Assembly: GCA_009885205.1 (NCBI GenBank)
Contig: VFLE01000194.1
Location: forward strand, 1 to 25,812
DNA: 25,812 bases
Direction: 5' to 3'
Source: Candidatus Shapirobacteria bacterium
GTDB taxonomy: Bacteria > Patescibacteriota > Microgenomatia > UBA12405
Under the pieces are notes generated by a model. That model was given only the letters and a program-made list of their open reading frames with translations, had not been told where the DNA came from and ran no database searches. The translations under genes and the position numbers were made by a program. Below, piece after piece: positions 7,915 to 15,383 of the stretch. Positions within the stretch are counted from its first letter, which is position 1; each line of letters begins with the position of its first letter.

Positions 7915-8441
7915 TGGCAAAGGAAATTTGGGATTATCAAAGTGGGATTAAAGCTTTTATCGCTCGGAAAATTGATGATGAAGGGACAGTTGAAGAATTG
8001 ACTAATGATGTAATGTGGGCAGCCATAAAATCACGAGATAATTTTGCCAATAAATCGGCAGAATTTAGCTGGATTTGTGGAATAGCTAAACATAAAGTGA
8101 TTGATTATTATCGGAAGAAAAAATTAAAGACAATTTTATTTTCAATTAGCCCACGATTTGAAGAAATTGCCGATGAGGCATTGTCGCCAGAACGGGATGT
8201 GTTGAAAAACGAATTGAAAGATGAAATAAAAGCGGCCTTTAATGAAATTTCTGAGGGTTATGCCAACATACTGCGACTTAAATATGTACAAGGACTCAAG
8301 ACCAACACTATTGCTAAATTGATGAATATAACGATAAAAGCAGTAGAAGGACAACTAAAAAGAGCCAAAATAAAATTCCAAAAAAATTGGTCTTATGATC
8401 GTAAAAATTTTATCACTAATAATAATAAGACAGACGTATAA
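7914..8441 (+). CDS. ECF-type sigma-70 family RNA polymerase sigma factor
   Basis: A 175-aa two-domain sigma factor that directs RNA polymerase to a small set of promoters. Region 2 is seen around residues 25-70 (TNDVMWAAIKSRDNF...FSWICGIAKHKVIDYYRKKK), and region 4 at about 115-160 (ISEGYANILRLKYVQGLKTNTIAKLMNITIKAVEGQLKRAK), which carries a helix-turn-helix. Regions 1 and 3 are absent, as expected for ECF factors. The next gene overlaps its end by 47 bases and encodes a membrane protein, the usual position of an anti-sigma factor. It diverges from the transketolase operon with almost no intergenic space. Confidence 0.9.
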   Translation: MAKEIWDYQSGIKAFIARKIDDEGTVEELTNDVMWAAIKSRDNFANKSAEFSWICGIAKHKVIDYYRKKKLKTILFSISPRFEEIADEALSPERDVLKNELKDEIKAAFNEISEGYANILRLKYVQGLKTNTIAKLMNITIKAVEGQLKRAKIKFQKNWSYDRKNFITNNNKTDV

Positions 8442-8712
8442 ATTAGGAAGAAATTGTTATGAACTTTTTTACCAACCAGAAATTACCATACGAGAACTAA
8501 TAGATAATGGTGATAAGTTGCAGATTTTATTATTGATACTAACGGCCCTAATTCCCTTATTTTTATATTTAATTTGCCGAGTAATTTGGGACTTAATTAA
8601 ATACGGTAATGTGTTGGCCATATTTGGAACAGGACTAAATTTAGTATTGATAGTCGAAGCACTAATTTTTGCTTATTTGGGTTATTTTGTGATTAAAGTT
8701 TTGAGAAAATAA
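8395..8712 (+). CDS. two-helix membrane protein, possible sigma-factor partner
   Basis: Up to 105 aa with two clear membrane segments (about 45-65, LLLILTALIPLFLYLICRVIW; about 75-98, LAIFGTGLNLVLIVEALIFAYLGYF) and a short cytoplasmic N-terminus. I recognise no domain. It follows an ECF sigma gene, so a role in holding the sigma factor at the membrane is a reasonable inference from position only; the zinc-anti-sigma HxxxCxxC motif is absent. The start is doubtful: the ATG at 8395 overlaps the sigma gene by 47 bases. A better-spaced ATG at 8459 with AGGAAG upstream is in another frame and yields only 13 codons. The zinc-ribbon gene starts one base after its stop. Confidence 0.6.
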   Translation: MIVKILSLIIIRQTYKLGRNCYELFYQPEITIRELIDNGDKLQILLLILTALIPLFLYLICRVIWDLIKYGNVLAIFGTGLNLVLIVEALIFAYLGYFVIKVLRK

Positions 8713-8713
8713 T

Positions 8714-8923
8714 ATGTCAGAAATTCCCCGTCACTGGCGACTTAAAAAACAAAGATATGCGCTGGTGGGTGAATGGTGTCCGCATTGTGATAAACCGATG
8801 TTTCCACCACGTGATATTTGCCCCAATTGTGGGGATGAAGCGGAAGAAAAATTTTCTAAAGTTGCAAAAGATGATGTTTTTCAACCAAGAAAACAACCTG
8901 TACCGGTTGAAGAGAAAGTATAG
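8714..8923 (+). CDS. small zinc-ribbon protein (DUF35/OB-associated type)
   Basis: A 69-aa protein. HWRLKKQRYALVGEWCPHC (about 7-25) followed by CPNC (about 36-39) forms a four-cysteine zinc ribbon of the type found at the N-terminus of DUF35 OB-fold proteins. Here the OB-fold part is missing, and only a charged tail follows. This stand-alone form with the same opening residues is, to my knowledge, common in Patescibacteria. Role unknown; nucleic-acid or acyl-CoA-related binding has been suggested for the wider family. It starts one base after the membrane-protein stop, so it is part of the sigma-factor operon. Confidence 0.78.
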   Translation: MSEIPRHWRLKKQRYALVGEWCPHCDKPMFPPRDICPNCGDEAEEKFSKVAKDDVFQPRKQPVPVEEKV

Positions 8924-8972
8924 TGAATTTGACTTCACTTGATTTAAATTTGGCTTGTGGGAAAATACGGTT

Positions 8973-9671
8973 ATGAATAAAATTGATATACACCCCGTTC
9001 AGGCAGAAATACTTTGTGGGTTATTGTTTGTTAAAAACGCTGGTTTTAAAGAATTAAATAAGAAAAATTTAGGGAGCGATTTGTTTAGCTTTCACTTGCG
9101 ACAACTGACTGGTTGGAGTCTGATAACTAAAGATGAATTTGGTAAATACATTTTAACTACAAAGGGTAAAGAATACGCCAATAGGTTTGACACCGAAATA
9201 AAAGAGGTTGAACGCCAACCAAAATTGGGGGTGGCAGTGGTGACAACAAAAGAAATCGATGGTGAGTTATTGTTTTTAGGGCAACAACGACTAAAACAAC
9301 CATATTATGGTTTTTGGGGATTTATAACAGGTAAGGTAAAATGGGGCGAAAAAGCGACTGATACTGCTAACAGAGAATTGATGGAAGAAACAGGACTGAC
9401 GGCAAAATTGACACTATTGGGAATAAGACATAAGATGGACTACTCGAAAGAGGGACAACTGCTTGAAGATAAATATTTTTTGACATTTAAAGCAAACGAA
9501 GTAAAAGGTGATTTGATAGAAAATTTTGAGGGAGGAAAAAATCAGTGGATGACCAAAGAACAACTATTGCATCAGGACGATATTTTTGATGATATCGAAA
9601 GTATTATTGAAATGGTTTCTAAAAACAAGTTTGAATTTGACGAAAAACAATACAAGGTAAAAAGATATTAG
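8973..9671 (+). CDS. HTH-Nudix protein (Nudix hydrolase with N-terminal winged helix)
   Basis: A 232-aa protein. Residues 1-75 look like a winged-helix domain (HPVQAEILCGLLFVKNAGFKELN...HLRQLTGWSLITKDEFGKYILTTKGKEYA). A Nudix domain follows with a perfect box at about 120-142: G-x5-E-x7-REL-x-EE-x-GL. Nudix enzymes hydrolyse nucleoside diphosphates linked to another group; the substrate is not predictable. The order HTH then Nudix could mean a metabolite-sensing regulator or an enzyme with a regulatory head. I start at the ATG at 8973 (MNKIDIHPVQ) and not the TTG at 8955. It follows the zinc-ribbon gene by 49 bases, and a 6-bp inverted repeat AGTGAA/TTCACT lies between them. Confidence 0.87.
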   Translation: MNKIDIHPVQAEILCGLLFVKNAGFKELNKKNLGSDLFSFHLRQLTGWSLITKDEFGKYILTTKGKEYANRFDTEIKEVERQPKLGVAVVTTKEIDGELLFLGQQRLKQPYYGFWGFITGKVKWGEKATDTANRELMEETGLTAKLTLLGIRHKMDYSKEGQLLEDKYFLTFKANEVKGDLIENFEGGKNQWMTKEQLLHQDDIFDDIESIIEMVSKNKFEFDEKQYKVKRY

Positions 9672-9674
9672 ATT

Positions 9675-11402
9675 TTATCTTAGTAATCCGCCCCATTCAA
9701 CAAGAACAAAGCCAAGTCGGGCAGGAGCAGATAGCTTCTGAGGTTTAAGGGAAACATATTTGACTAAACCTTCGAACTCGAGAAAGACTCTGATAACGGT
9801 ATTGGGGCGAGGATTGACTGATAGAGGGGCTAACACATTCATATCAGCGGTATCAAGCCAGGTGAGACGGACAAAGGAAGTTTGAGGTAATTTTGGTTGC
9901 CAAAATTCCATGAAATCTTTTGTCTCTTGGTTATTTAATCCTTGCTGCTTTAATTGAGAAATAATAGTAGAAATTAATTTCGATTGAGCCACCACAAAAC
10001 CCTCACCGGCGTGATTGGCATAAACCCCATGACCTGTACCCTCCCAAAATAAATTTGGGTAAACATTATTTTGATAATCAACAAGACCCGAGGGGTGAGC
10101 TAAAACTGACCAGCCGTTTTCTGGATACTGTGGCTCGGATTTGGTAATATCAGCACCGACAATGACTTTAACTTGGGTGTCTTTGGTTGGGTACAAATAA
10201 ATGACCGGTTTGCCACACTCGGCCATAGGAGCAAATTCTTGATTGGCATAAACTTGCCAATCACCAAAATTATCTTGAATTAAAACATTATTACGCTTTG
10301 AGGCGAATTCTGATAAAGATAGAAGTGACGATCCTTCACGTCCAACTTTATAATTATTATAAAAAGCCTTAACTATGGCATTGTTTTGATCTAAAACTTG
10401 ATAAACAGACTGATTATTTGACGTTTTACCAACCAATACTTTGATTGCAATCAAAGAAGAGCCTTCTTTGACAAATGGAGTACCAACACCACCGCCGCCG
10501 CAAGACATAACTATATTTGGAGTTAAAGTTGGATCACTTTTGGTGCCGTCTTGCCAAGTAATTGATGGTTGAAATTGACCTTTGGTAATTGACGAATCAA
10601 GCGGGTAATTATATGAAACCAAGGTAGTATCTTTGAGCATTAAATAATAAATTTTTCCGGAGATGTCAATATCTGTTAAGATTTTGGGTTTAATTACTAC
10701 GTAAATAGGACCAAATTCGGTATCAAATAATTTGATTGGTTTATCAAGATTTGTTAACATTTTCCCGGCTTCGTAACCTTTGGTAAAAGTATGTTTTTGA
10801 TAGGTGATAACATCGGGAGAACTAAGACCTTTTAATTCGATACTAATTGGATTTAGAGTAGGGACAAAAAATTCTTTCATAGAATCTATTAGCCAAGGAT
10901 CGGTGTTAGAGGTCAAATATAGAATTTGATTGTCACTAGTTTGGATAAATCTCATAAAATTTCCTGTACCAGAACTTGGGCCATCAAAGGGAATTTGACC
11001 TAAAATTAGTTTTGATCCGTCACTGAATTTGCCAACTTGATAAAAAGTACCTTGATTGGCAGGATCGTTATAAAAACTATCAGTTTTGTTTTGAAAAATA
11101 GTAATTTTATCAATCAGTTTTGGCTCAATCCAATTAAACTCACCAAAACGGGTTTTTTCACCTGTTACAGTAGGAATATTTGTTGGAGTATTGGTGGGAG
11201 ATACTGCTGTAGGACTGGGAATAGTTGCAACTGGTTGGTTATTTTGTTTGCCCATATTGTAGGCATAGGCTATACCAATGGAAACTAAAGACAAAGACAA
11301 TATTATTATTAAAACTAGTTGAATATTAATTTTAGGTTTGGATGGAGTAGGAATAACTTCAACAGGAACATTTAAAACTTCTGGTTTAGTTTTTTCGATC
11401 AT
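9675..11402 (-). CDS. large membrane-anchored protein with the CGKPVIYLYP motif
   Basis: A 575-aa uncharacterised surface protein. Residues 1-26 are cytoplasmic, about 27-48 form a membrane segment (LVLIIILSLSLVSIGIAYAY), and a Pro/Thr-rich stalk (about 55-82) leads to a large outer portion. The C-terminal ~180 residues carry ECGKPVIYLYP (about 395-405), GWSVLAHPSG, YPNLFWEG and a final GFVLVEWGG. I recognise this set of motifs from uncharacterised proteins in many Patescibacteria but know no function. No catalytic triad or metal motif stands out. Its ATG overlaps the MEMO-family gene by 17 bases, so they are co-transcribed. It is convergent with the HTH-Nudix gene, 3 bases apart. Confidence 0.75.
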   Translation of the reverse strand: MIEKTKPEVLNVPVEVIPTPSKPKINIQLVLIIILSLSLVSIGIAYAYNMGKQNNQPVATIPSPTAVSPTNTPTNIPTVTGEKTRFGEFNWIEPKLIDKITIFQNKTDSFYNDPANQGTFYQVGKFSDGSKLILGQIPFDGPSSGTGNFMRFIQTSDNQILYLTSNTDPWLIDSMKEFFVPTLNPISIELKGLSSPDVITYQKHTFTKGYEAGKMLTNLDKPIKLFDTEFGPIYVVIKPKILTDIDISGKIYYLMLKDTTLVSYNYPLDSSITKGQFQPSITWQDGTKSDPTLTPNIVMSCGGGGVGTPFVKEGSSLIAIKVLVGKTSNNQSVYQVLDQNNAIVKAFYNNYKVGREGSSLLSLSEFASKRNNVLIQDNFGDWQVYANQEFAPMAECGKPVIYLYPTKDTQVKVIVGADITKSEPQYPENGWSVLAHPSGLVDYQNNVYPNLFWEGTGHGVYANHAGEGFVVAQSKLISTIISQLKQQGLNNQETKDFMEFWQPKLPQTSFVRLTWLDTADMNVLAPLSVNPRPNTVIRVFLEFEGLVKYVSLKPQKLSAPARLGFVLVEWGGLLR

Positions 11403-12411
11403 AAATTAGTGTACCCCAAAAATAGTCTTTTGTAATATTGATGTCAATAATTGAGTCAAAATATTGTTTTATTAAATTTATTTTTTGTTCACCTTTAATA
11501 AAATTGGTGATATTATTTTGAGTAATAATGGGAAAAAATGATTGAACAACTTTATTGTTTGAGGTTGTAGTAATTATGGCAAAGTCAGGTAAAGTTGAAT
11601 TTGTATTTATTTCGTCGAATCCATAAAAAAAACGTTCGCCTAAGCTATTTAGATTTTGTTTTTGATCAATTGGGTAGGGTAAGTCTAGCCTAGTTTTTGT
11701 AAAATATTTTTTGGGGAATAGCAATTTATTAAATAATCCGAATAAATGAGTAGTGACTTCACCGTCGGCACTGTTTAATAAAAACCCTGAATTGGTATGG
11801 TCAAATAAATTAAAGCCTTTGTTTTTGTCAAATGAATATTTGGATATTAAATATAATGACTGAGGACTATCAACTTCGGAAGCTATTATTTTGTCTAAAT
11901 TTTGATTATAGAGGGCATCAAGAGTAAAACTATCATGAGCATTGGCCATGATGGCGGGAAGATAATGGGAAAAGTCGATGGAGGCAATAATAAGACAATC
12001 GAGTTTACAAATTTGGGAAATTTGACTAATTAAGGGATCAAGTTTTTTGGGGTCAAATTTTTGACCAATAATAATGGGAACGACCTTGGCCTGGGGCCAT
12101 AAATTATCGATGTCTGGCAAAATATTATTAATTGAGTGATCGCTGTTAACAATACCATTACTTAAGGTTATGGGGAAATTTATTTTGAAAAATAATTCTT
12201 TGTCAAAATTTGGATAATTATTGGCATAACGGACACTACTTTGAAACTCGGAAAAATGATCTGGGGCAATTAAAATTATGTGTGAGGTTTTAGGACGAAG
12301 AAACTTTACTTTTTGTAAAAAATTAATACGATTGACTGCGACTATGTCATGATGGGGAACAATGACGGCAACTGGGGCAAAATAAAACCAGAAGAAAGTA
12401 ACTAGAAACAA
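11386..12411 (-). CDS. MEMO1-family protein (AmmeMemoRadiSam system protein B-like), membrane-anchored
   Basis: A MEMO/AmmeMemoRadiSam-B fold protein of at least 341 aa. Seen: VPHHD (about 19-22), LIAPDHF (about 47-53), DHSI (about 91-94), IASIDFSHYL (about 142-151) and AHDSFTLDAL. These match the His-rich metal site and Asp of MEMO1 relatives. The partner A (AMMECR1) and radical-SAM genes are not in the window. The start is unclear: the TTG at 12411 is the only accepted start codon, yet the frame stays open 15 codons further, to 12456. Those codons encode IIIKKILFILVNCFLFL, a convincing signal-anchor with Lys-Lys, and TATAAT sits 5 bases before the first of three ATC codons. The true start may therefore be an ATC codon at 12445-12453. 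It overlaps the next gene by 17 bases. Function of the family is unsettled. Confidence 0.85.
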   Translation of the reverse strand: MFLVTFFWFYFAPVAVIVPHHDIVAVNRINFLQKVKFLRPKTSHIILIAPDHFSEFQSSVRYANNYPNFDKELFFKINFPITLSNGIVNSDHSINNILPDIDNLWPQAKVVPIIIGQKFDPKKLDPLISQISQICKLDCLIIASIDFSHYLPAIMANAHDSFTLDALYNQNLDKIIASEVDSPQSLYLISKYSFDKNKGFNLFDHTNSGFLLNSADGEVTTHLFGLFNKLLFPKKYFTKTRLDLPYPIDQKQNLNSLGERFFYGFDEINTNSTLPDFAIITTTSNNKVVQSFFPIITQNNITNFIKGEQKINLIKQYFDSIIDINITKDYFWGTLIYDRKN

Positions 12412-12455
12412 GAAACAGTTAACAAGAATAAAAAGTATTTTTTTGATGATGATTG

Positions 12456-12461
12456 ATTATA
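12456..12461 (-). promoter_or_regulatory. -10 box (TATAAT) before the MEMO-family gene
   Basis: A perfect minus-strand TATAAT, 5 to 8 bases before in-frame ATC codons. No good -35 is visible. The position matches the leaderless spacing seen at other genes in the window and supports a start upstream of the TTG at 12411. Confidence 0.4.
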
Positions 12462-12476
12462 ACGTTATTTTACATA

Positions 12477-12504
12477 TTGACATAGTTGTACAAGGTTGTA
12501 CAAT
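12477..12504 (+). promoter_or_regulatory. toxin-antitoxin promoter and operator (two TGTACA palindromes)
   Basis: A consensus -35 TTGACA (12477-12482), 16-base spacer, TACAAT (12499-12504), then 6 bases to the ATG at 12511. Two copies of the palindrome TTGTACAA (12486-12493 and 12496-12503) lie 10 bp apart, one between the -35 and -10 and one overlapping the -10. The core TGTACA is the one described for YefM-YoeB operators, so autorepression by the antitoxin is likely. Confidence 0.72.
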
Positions 12505-12510
12505 ATAATT

Positions 12511-12783
12511 ATGGATAATATAATAACAGTAAATTCGAGTACGGCGAGAAACGATTTTTATAACTTAATGACTGCTGTATATTTAAATAACAAAACAGTA
12601 ATAGTTAAAAAGTCGGGGACACCAATAATGACATGGACTAAAATTGATGATAAGCCTAAAAAAAGTTTTATGGATTTTGCAGGAATGTTGACAGATGAAG
12701 AAGGTGATAGGTTACTAAAATTAGTTGAAAGTGGTAGACGAGATGGTTCACATAAAAAGAAATATTTAGCCGACTGGACATGA
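12511..12783 (+). CDS. Phd/YefM-family antitoxin
   Basis: A 90-aa antitoxin. The N-terminal half (ITVNSSTARNDFYNLMTAVYLNNKTVIVKKSGTPIMTWTKID) has the Phd/YefM dimerisation and DNA-binding pattern. The polar C-terminal half would wrap the toxin. I start at the ATG at 12511, not the TTG at 12496, which lies within the operator. The stop overlaps the toxin ATG in an ATGA junction (12780-12783), typical of toxin-antitoxin pairs and translational coupling. The promoter carries paired TGTACA-core palindromes, consistent with autoregulation by this family. Confidence 0.85.
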   Translation: MDNIITVNSSTARNDFYNLMTAVYLNNKTVIVKKSGTPIMTWTKIDDKPKKSFMDFAGMLTDEEGDRLLKLVESGRRDGSHKKKYLADWT

Positions 12784-13163
12784 AATATTTACTTGATTCT
12801 GACGCCATAATTGGATACCTGAAAAAGATTGATAAGTGGATAAAATTGCTTAGTAAAATTGACGATTCAGAAAAAGGAACAAGTATTATAAATATTTCTG
12901 AAGTGTTAGAGGGATTTCCAAAAGATAAATATTATACTTTTAAGGAGTTTACAGAAACAATGACCATTTTTTACATTGATTGGAAAGTTGTAGAAATATT
13001 TGCTGAAACTCGAGCAAAAATGAGAAAAGCAGGAAATTTAATTGACAATATGGATTTGTTGATAGCCTCGACTTGCTTGGCCAATAATTTAACCTTAATT
13101 ACGGGTAATGTAAAACATTTTGATAGAATAAAGGGATTAAAGATTAAAACGATAAATGGATGA
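12780..13163 (+). CDS. PIN-domain toxin (VapC-like)
   Basis: A 127-aa PIN-domain ribonuclease, toxin partner of the preceding antitoxin. VapC toxins cleave tRNA or rRNA using Mg2+. Seen: acidic residues in MKYLLDSDAIIGYL (D6, D8), Glu41 in INISEVLEG, the second acidic cluster at about 89-92 (LIDNMDLLIAST), and the C-terminal NNLTLITGNVKHF. All positions expected for metal binding are filled, so it should be active. A Phd/YefM antitoxin with a PIN toxin is a known combination. The following Nudix gene starts 8 bases before its stop. Confidence 0.9.
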   Translation: MKYLLDSDAIIGYLKKIDKWIKLLSKIDDSEKGTSIINISEVLEGFPKDKYYTFKEFTETMTIFYIDWKVVEIFAETRAKMRKAGNLIDNMDLLIASTCLANNLTLITGNVKHFDRIKGLKIKTING

Positions 13164-13653
13164 ACTTTTGGATTTAGTTAACGAAAAAGATGAGGTGATT
13201 GGTGAGGTGTGGAAATCAAAAGCAAATAGTGATCCAAATGTAATTCATCGAGAAATATCGGTGTATATTTTTGACAATGAAAATAGAATGCTGATGGGAC
13301 AAAGAAGTTTTTCGAAATTAGTTTATCCTGGTGTGTGGGGTGAAAGTGCGGCGGGGCATATTGGTAAAGGTGAAGAACCAGAAGTAGCCGCACATCGGGA
13401 ATTAAAAGAAGAAATGGGATTTGATACAGAGTTAAAATTTTTAAAGAAGGTTTTAACTAAATTTTCAAACGAAACGCATTTCACTTATTGTTATGTTGGT
13501 TTATATAAAGGTGAAAAAATTGTTTTTCAAAAAGAAGAAGTTGAGGAGGTGAGATTTACCAAAAGAGATGAATTTGATGGTTTATATGACAATCCTGACG
13601 ATTTTCTAAAACAAGGAATTGAATTTGTTAAAGATATTTGGGATACGAAATAA
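13156..13653 (+). CDS. Nudix hydrolase, IDI/YfcD-like
   Basis: A 165-aa Nudix protein close to the isopentenyl-diphosphate isomerase/YfcD branch: it opens with LLDLVNEKDEVIGEVWKSKA, then HREISVYIFD, LMGQRSFSKLVYPGVWGESAAGH, and a perfect Nudix box at about 67-89 (G-x5-E-x7-REL-x-EE-x-GF). Isopentenyl-diphosphate isomerase is possible. The active-site Cys of type I IDI normally lies in the NTCCSHP region; here the same place reads GESAAGH without Cys, so a YfcD-like hydrolase is more likely. It overlaps the PIN-toxin gene by 8 bases, so it may be a passenger in that operon. It ends at palindrome copy D. Confidence 0.85.
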   Translation: MDELLDLVNEKDEVIGEVWKSKANSDPNVIHREISVYIFDNENRMLMGQRSFSKLVYPGVWGESAAGHIGKGEEPEVAAHRELKEEMGFDTELKFLKKVLTKFSNETHFTYCYVGLYKGEKIVFQKEEVEEVRFTKRDEFDGLYDNPDDFLKQGIEFVKDIWDTK

Positions 13654-13667
13654 AAAATTTTATTTGT

Positions 13668-13699
13668 TCGTAGAGACGTAGCGCGCTACGTCTCTACGA
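13668..13699. repeat. REP-like palindrome copy D, between convergent genes
   Basis: The same 28-bp perfect palindrome (13670-13697; 32 bp with flanks) found around and inside the RAYT gene 9 kb away, here without a half-site. It sits exactly in the gap between the Nudix and groEL stops. A T-rich stretch follows on the plus strand (13701-13719), so it could also work as a terminator. Confidence 0.88.
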
Positions 13700-13712
13700 T
13701 ATTTGTGTTTTT

Positions 13713-15377
13713 TTACATCATTCCGTCCATACCGCCCATGCCGCCACCCATACCACTCATGTCAGAAGTAGATGATTTTTTTTCGGGAATATCGGCAATG
13801 AGGACATCGGTAGTCAAAATCATAATGCCAACAGAAACAGCATTTGATAATGCGGACTTAGTTACTTTGGCTGGGTCAAGAATGCCAGCACCAGTCATAG
13901 AAACGAAGTCGCCGGTGATAGCGTGATAGCCAACATCTGATTTGGGATTAGCCACCAGCGCATCTTTGATTTTGGAAAAAACATAGCCTGGGTCCTCACC
14001 ACAATTGAGAGCCAATTTGCGCATGGGTTGCTCGAGGGCAAATTTGAGAATGTTGACGCCAACTTGTTCTTCATTACTGTCTACTTTGACCTTATCTAGG
14101 GCAAAAGAAGCCTTAAGTAGTGCCACTCCCCCACCGGGGAGAATTCCCTCTTCGACGGCAGCTTTGGTGGCATCGATAGCATCTTTGACCCGCTCTAATC
14201 TTTCTTTCATTTCCACTTCAGTAGCACCGCCAACTTGGATAACGATAGCACCACCAACTAATTTGGCAATGCGTTCTTGCATTTTTTCTTTGTCATAGTC
14301 AGAGGTTGAAGAAGTGATTTGATTTCTCAGTTGAGTCACACGACTGGTAACATCGGCCTTTGAACCAGCACCACCAATAATTCGGGTTTTGTCTTTGTCC
14401 GAAGTGACGGAATCAGCCCGACCACAAAATTCTGTCGGTTCGGCTGAGTCAAACTTAATTCCTAATTCGTCAGAAATTACTTTACCTCCGGTTAGGACAG
14501 CAATGTCCTCTAACATGGCTTTGCGGCGATCACCAAAACCTGGGGCTTTGACGGCAAGAACATTAAATGTGCCCCGTAATTTGTTGACAACTAAAGTGGC
14601 CAAGGCTTCACCATCAATGTCCTCAGAAATGATGACAAACGACTTGGTAATTTTGATTAATTTTTCTAAAAAGGGAAGAATATCTTGGATGGAAGAGATT
14701 TTTTTATCGGTAATAATAATGTAGGGATGGTCGATGACGGCTTCCATTTTTTCGGTATTAGTAGCAAAATAGGGGGACAAAAAACCATTGTCAAATTCCA
14801 TACCAGAAGTTTCTTTGGTTTCCAAAGCTAGTCCTTTACCCTCTTCGGCGGTTAATAAACCATCGCGACCAACTTTGACGACGGCATCGGCAATTACTTT
14901 ACCAATTTCGTCAGAGGCAGCGGAGATGGTGGCCACTTTTTCGATGGAAGCGTGGTCGGAAATTTTAATTTCTTTTTTCATGCCGTCTAATTCTTTTATA
15001 ACCACATCAAGAGCTTTTTCGAGGCCACGACGGACGATCATGGGATTGGCACCAGCGGCAACGTTTTGTAAACCTTTATTGACAATGGCTTGGGCTAAAA
15101 CGGTTGAGGTAGTGGTACCATCGCCGGCTGAATCGTTGGTTTTAGAGGCTGCCTCTTTGACTAATTGAGCACCCATGTTTTCATACGGATCTTTTAAATC
15201 AATTTCTTTGGCAACAGAAACACCGTCATGCAAGACAGTTGGTCCGCCCCACTTTTTTTCGATGGCCACATTGCGACCTTTAGGGCCGAGAGTGGTAGCG
15301 ACGGCATTGGCCAAAATATTAACACCATTTAAAAGAGATTGACGAGCGTTTTGCCCGAATTTTAGTTGTTTAGCCAT
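13713..15377 (-). CDS. groEL: chaperonin GroEL (Cpn60)
   Basis: A 554-aa group I chaperonin subunit that forms the double-ring folding chamber with GroES. Seen: N-terminal KQLKFGQNARQSLLNGVNILANAVATTLGPKGRNV, ATP site NDSAGDGTTTSTVLAQAI, apical-domain VLAVKAPGFGDRRKAMLEDIAVLTGG, PGGGVALL, and the C-terminal Gly-Met tail (GMGGGMGGMDGMM). Length is slightly above E. coli GroEL (548 aa) and no key region is missing. It lies 6 bases downstream of groES on the same strand. No Shine-Dalgarno sequence is visible before its ATG. Confidence 0.98.
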   Translation of the reverse strand: MAKQLKFGQNARQSLLNGVNILANAVATTLGPKGRNVAIEKKWGGPTVLHDGVSVAKEIDLKDPYENMGAQLVKEAASKTNDSAGDGTTTSTVLAQAIVNKGLQNVAAGANPMIVRRGLEKALDVVIKELDGMKKEIKISDHASIEKVATISAASDEIGKVIADAVVKVGRDGLLTAEEGKGLALETKETSGMEFDNGFLSPYFATNTEKMEAVIDHPYIIITDKKISSIQDILPFLEKLIKITKSFVIISEDIDGEALATLVVNKLRGTFNVLAVKAPGFGDRRKAMLEDIAVLTGGKVISDELGIKFDSAEPTEFCGRADSVTSDKDKTRIIGGAGSKADVTSRVTQLRNQITSSTSDYDKEKMQERIAKLVGGAIVIQVGGATEVEMKERLERVKDAIDATKAAVEEGILPGGGVALLKASFALDKVKVDSNEEQVGVNILKFALEQPMRKLALNCGEDPGYVFSKIKDALVANPKSDVGYHAITGDFVSMTGAGILDPAKVTKSALSNAVSVGIMILTTDVLIADIPEKKSSTSDMSGMGGGMGGMDGMM

Positions 15378-15383
15378 ATTTTT

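Noticed and set aside
8459..8500. ATG at 8459 with a good AGGAAG upstream as start of the membrane protein.
   Set aside because: It is in a different frame and stops after 13 codons; a leader peptide is possible but unsupported.
13156..13653. Type I isopentenyl-diphosphate isomerase.
   Set aside because: The overall pattern fits, but the catalytic Cys region is replaced by GESAAGH, so a YfcD-like Nudix hydrolase is the safer name.
13713..15377. Long plus-strand open frames opposite groEL (14005-14298, 14389-14724, 14788-15168).
   Set aside because: They are antisense shadows of a highly conserved gene, with compositions unlike real proteins here and no start signals.
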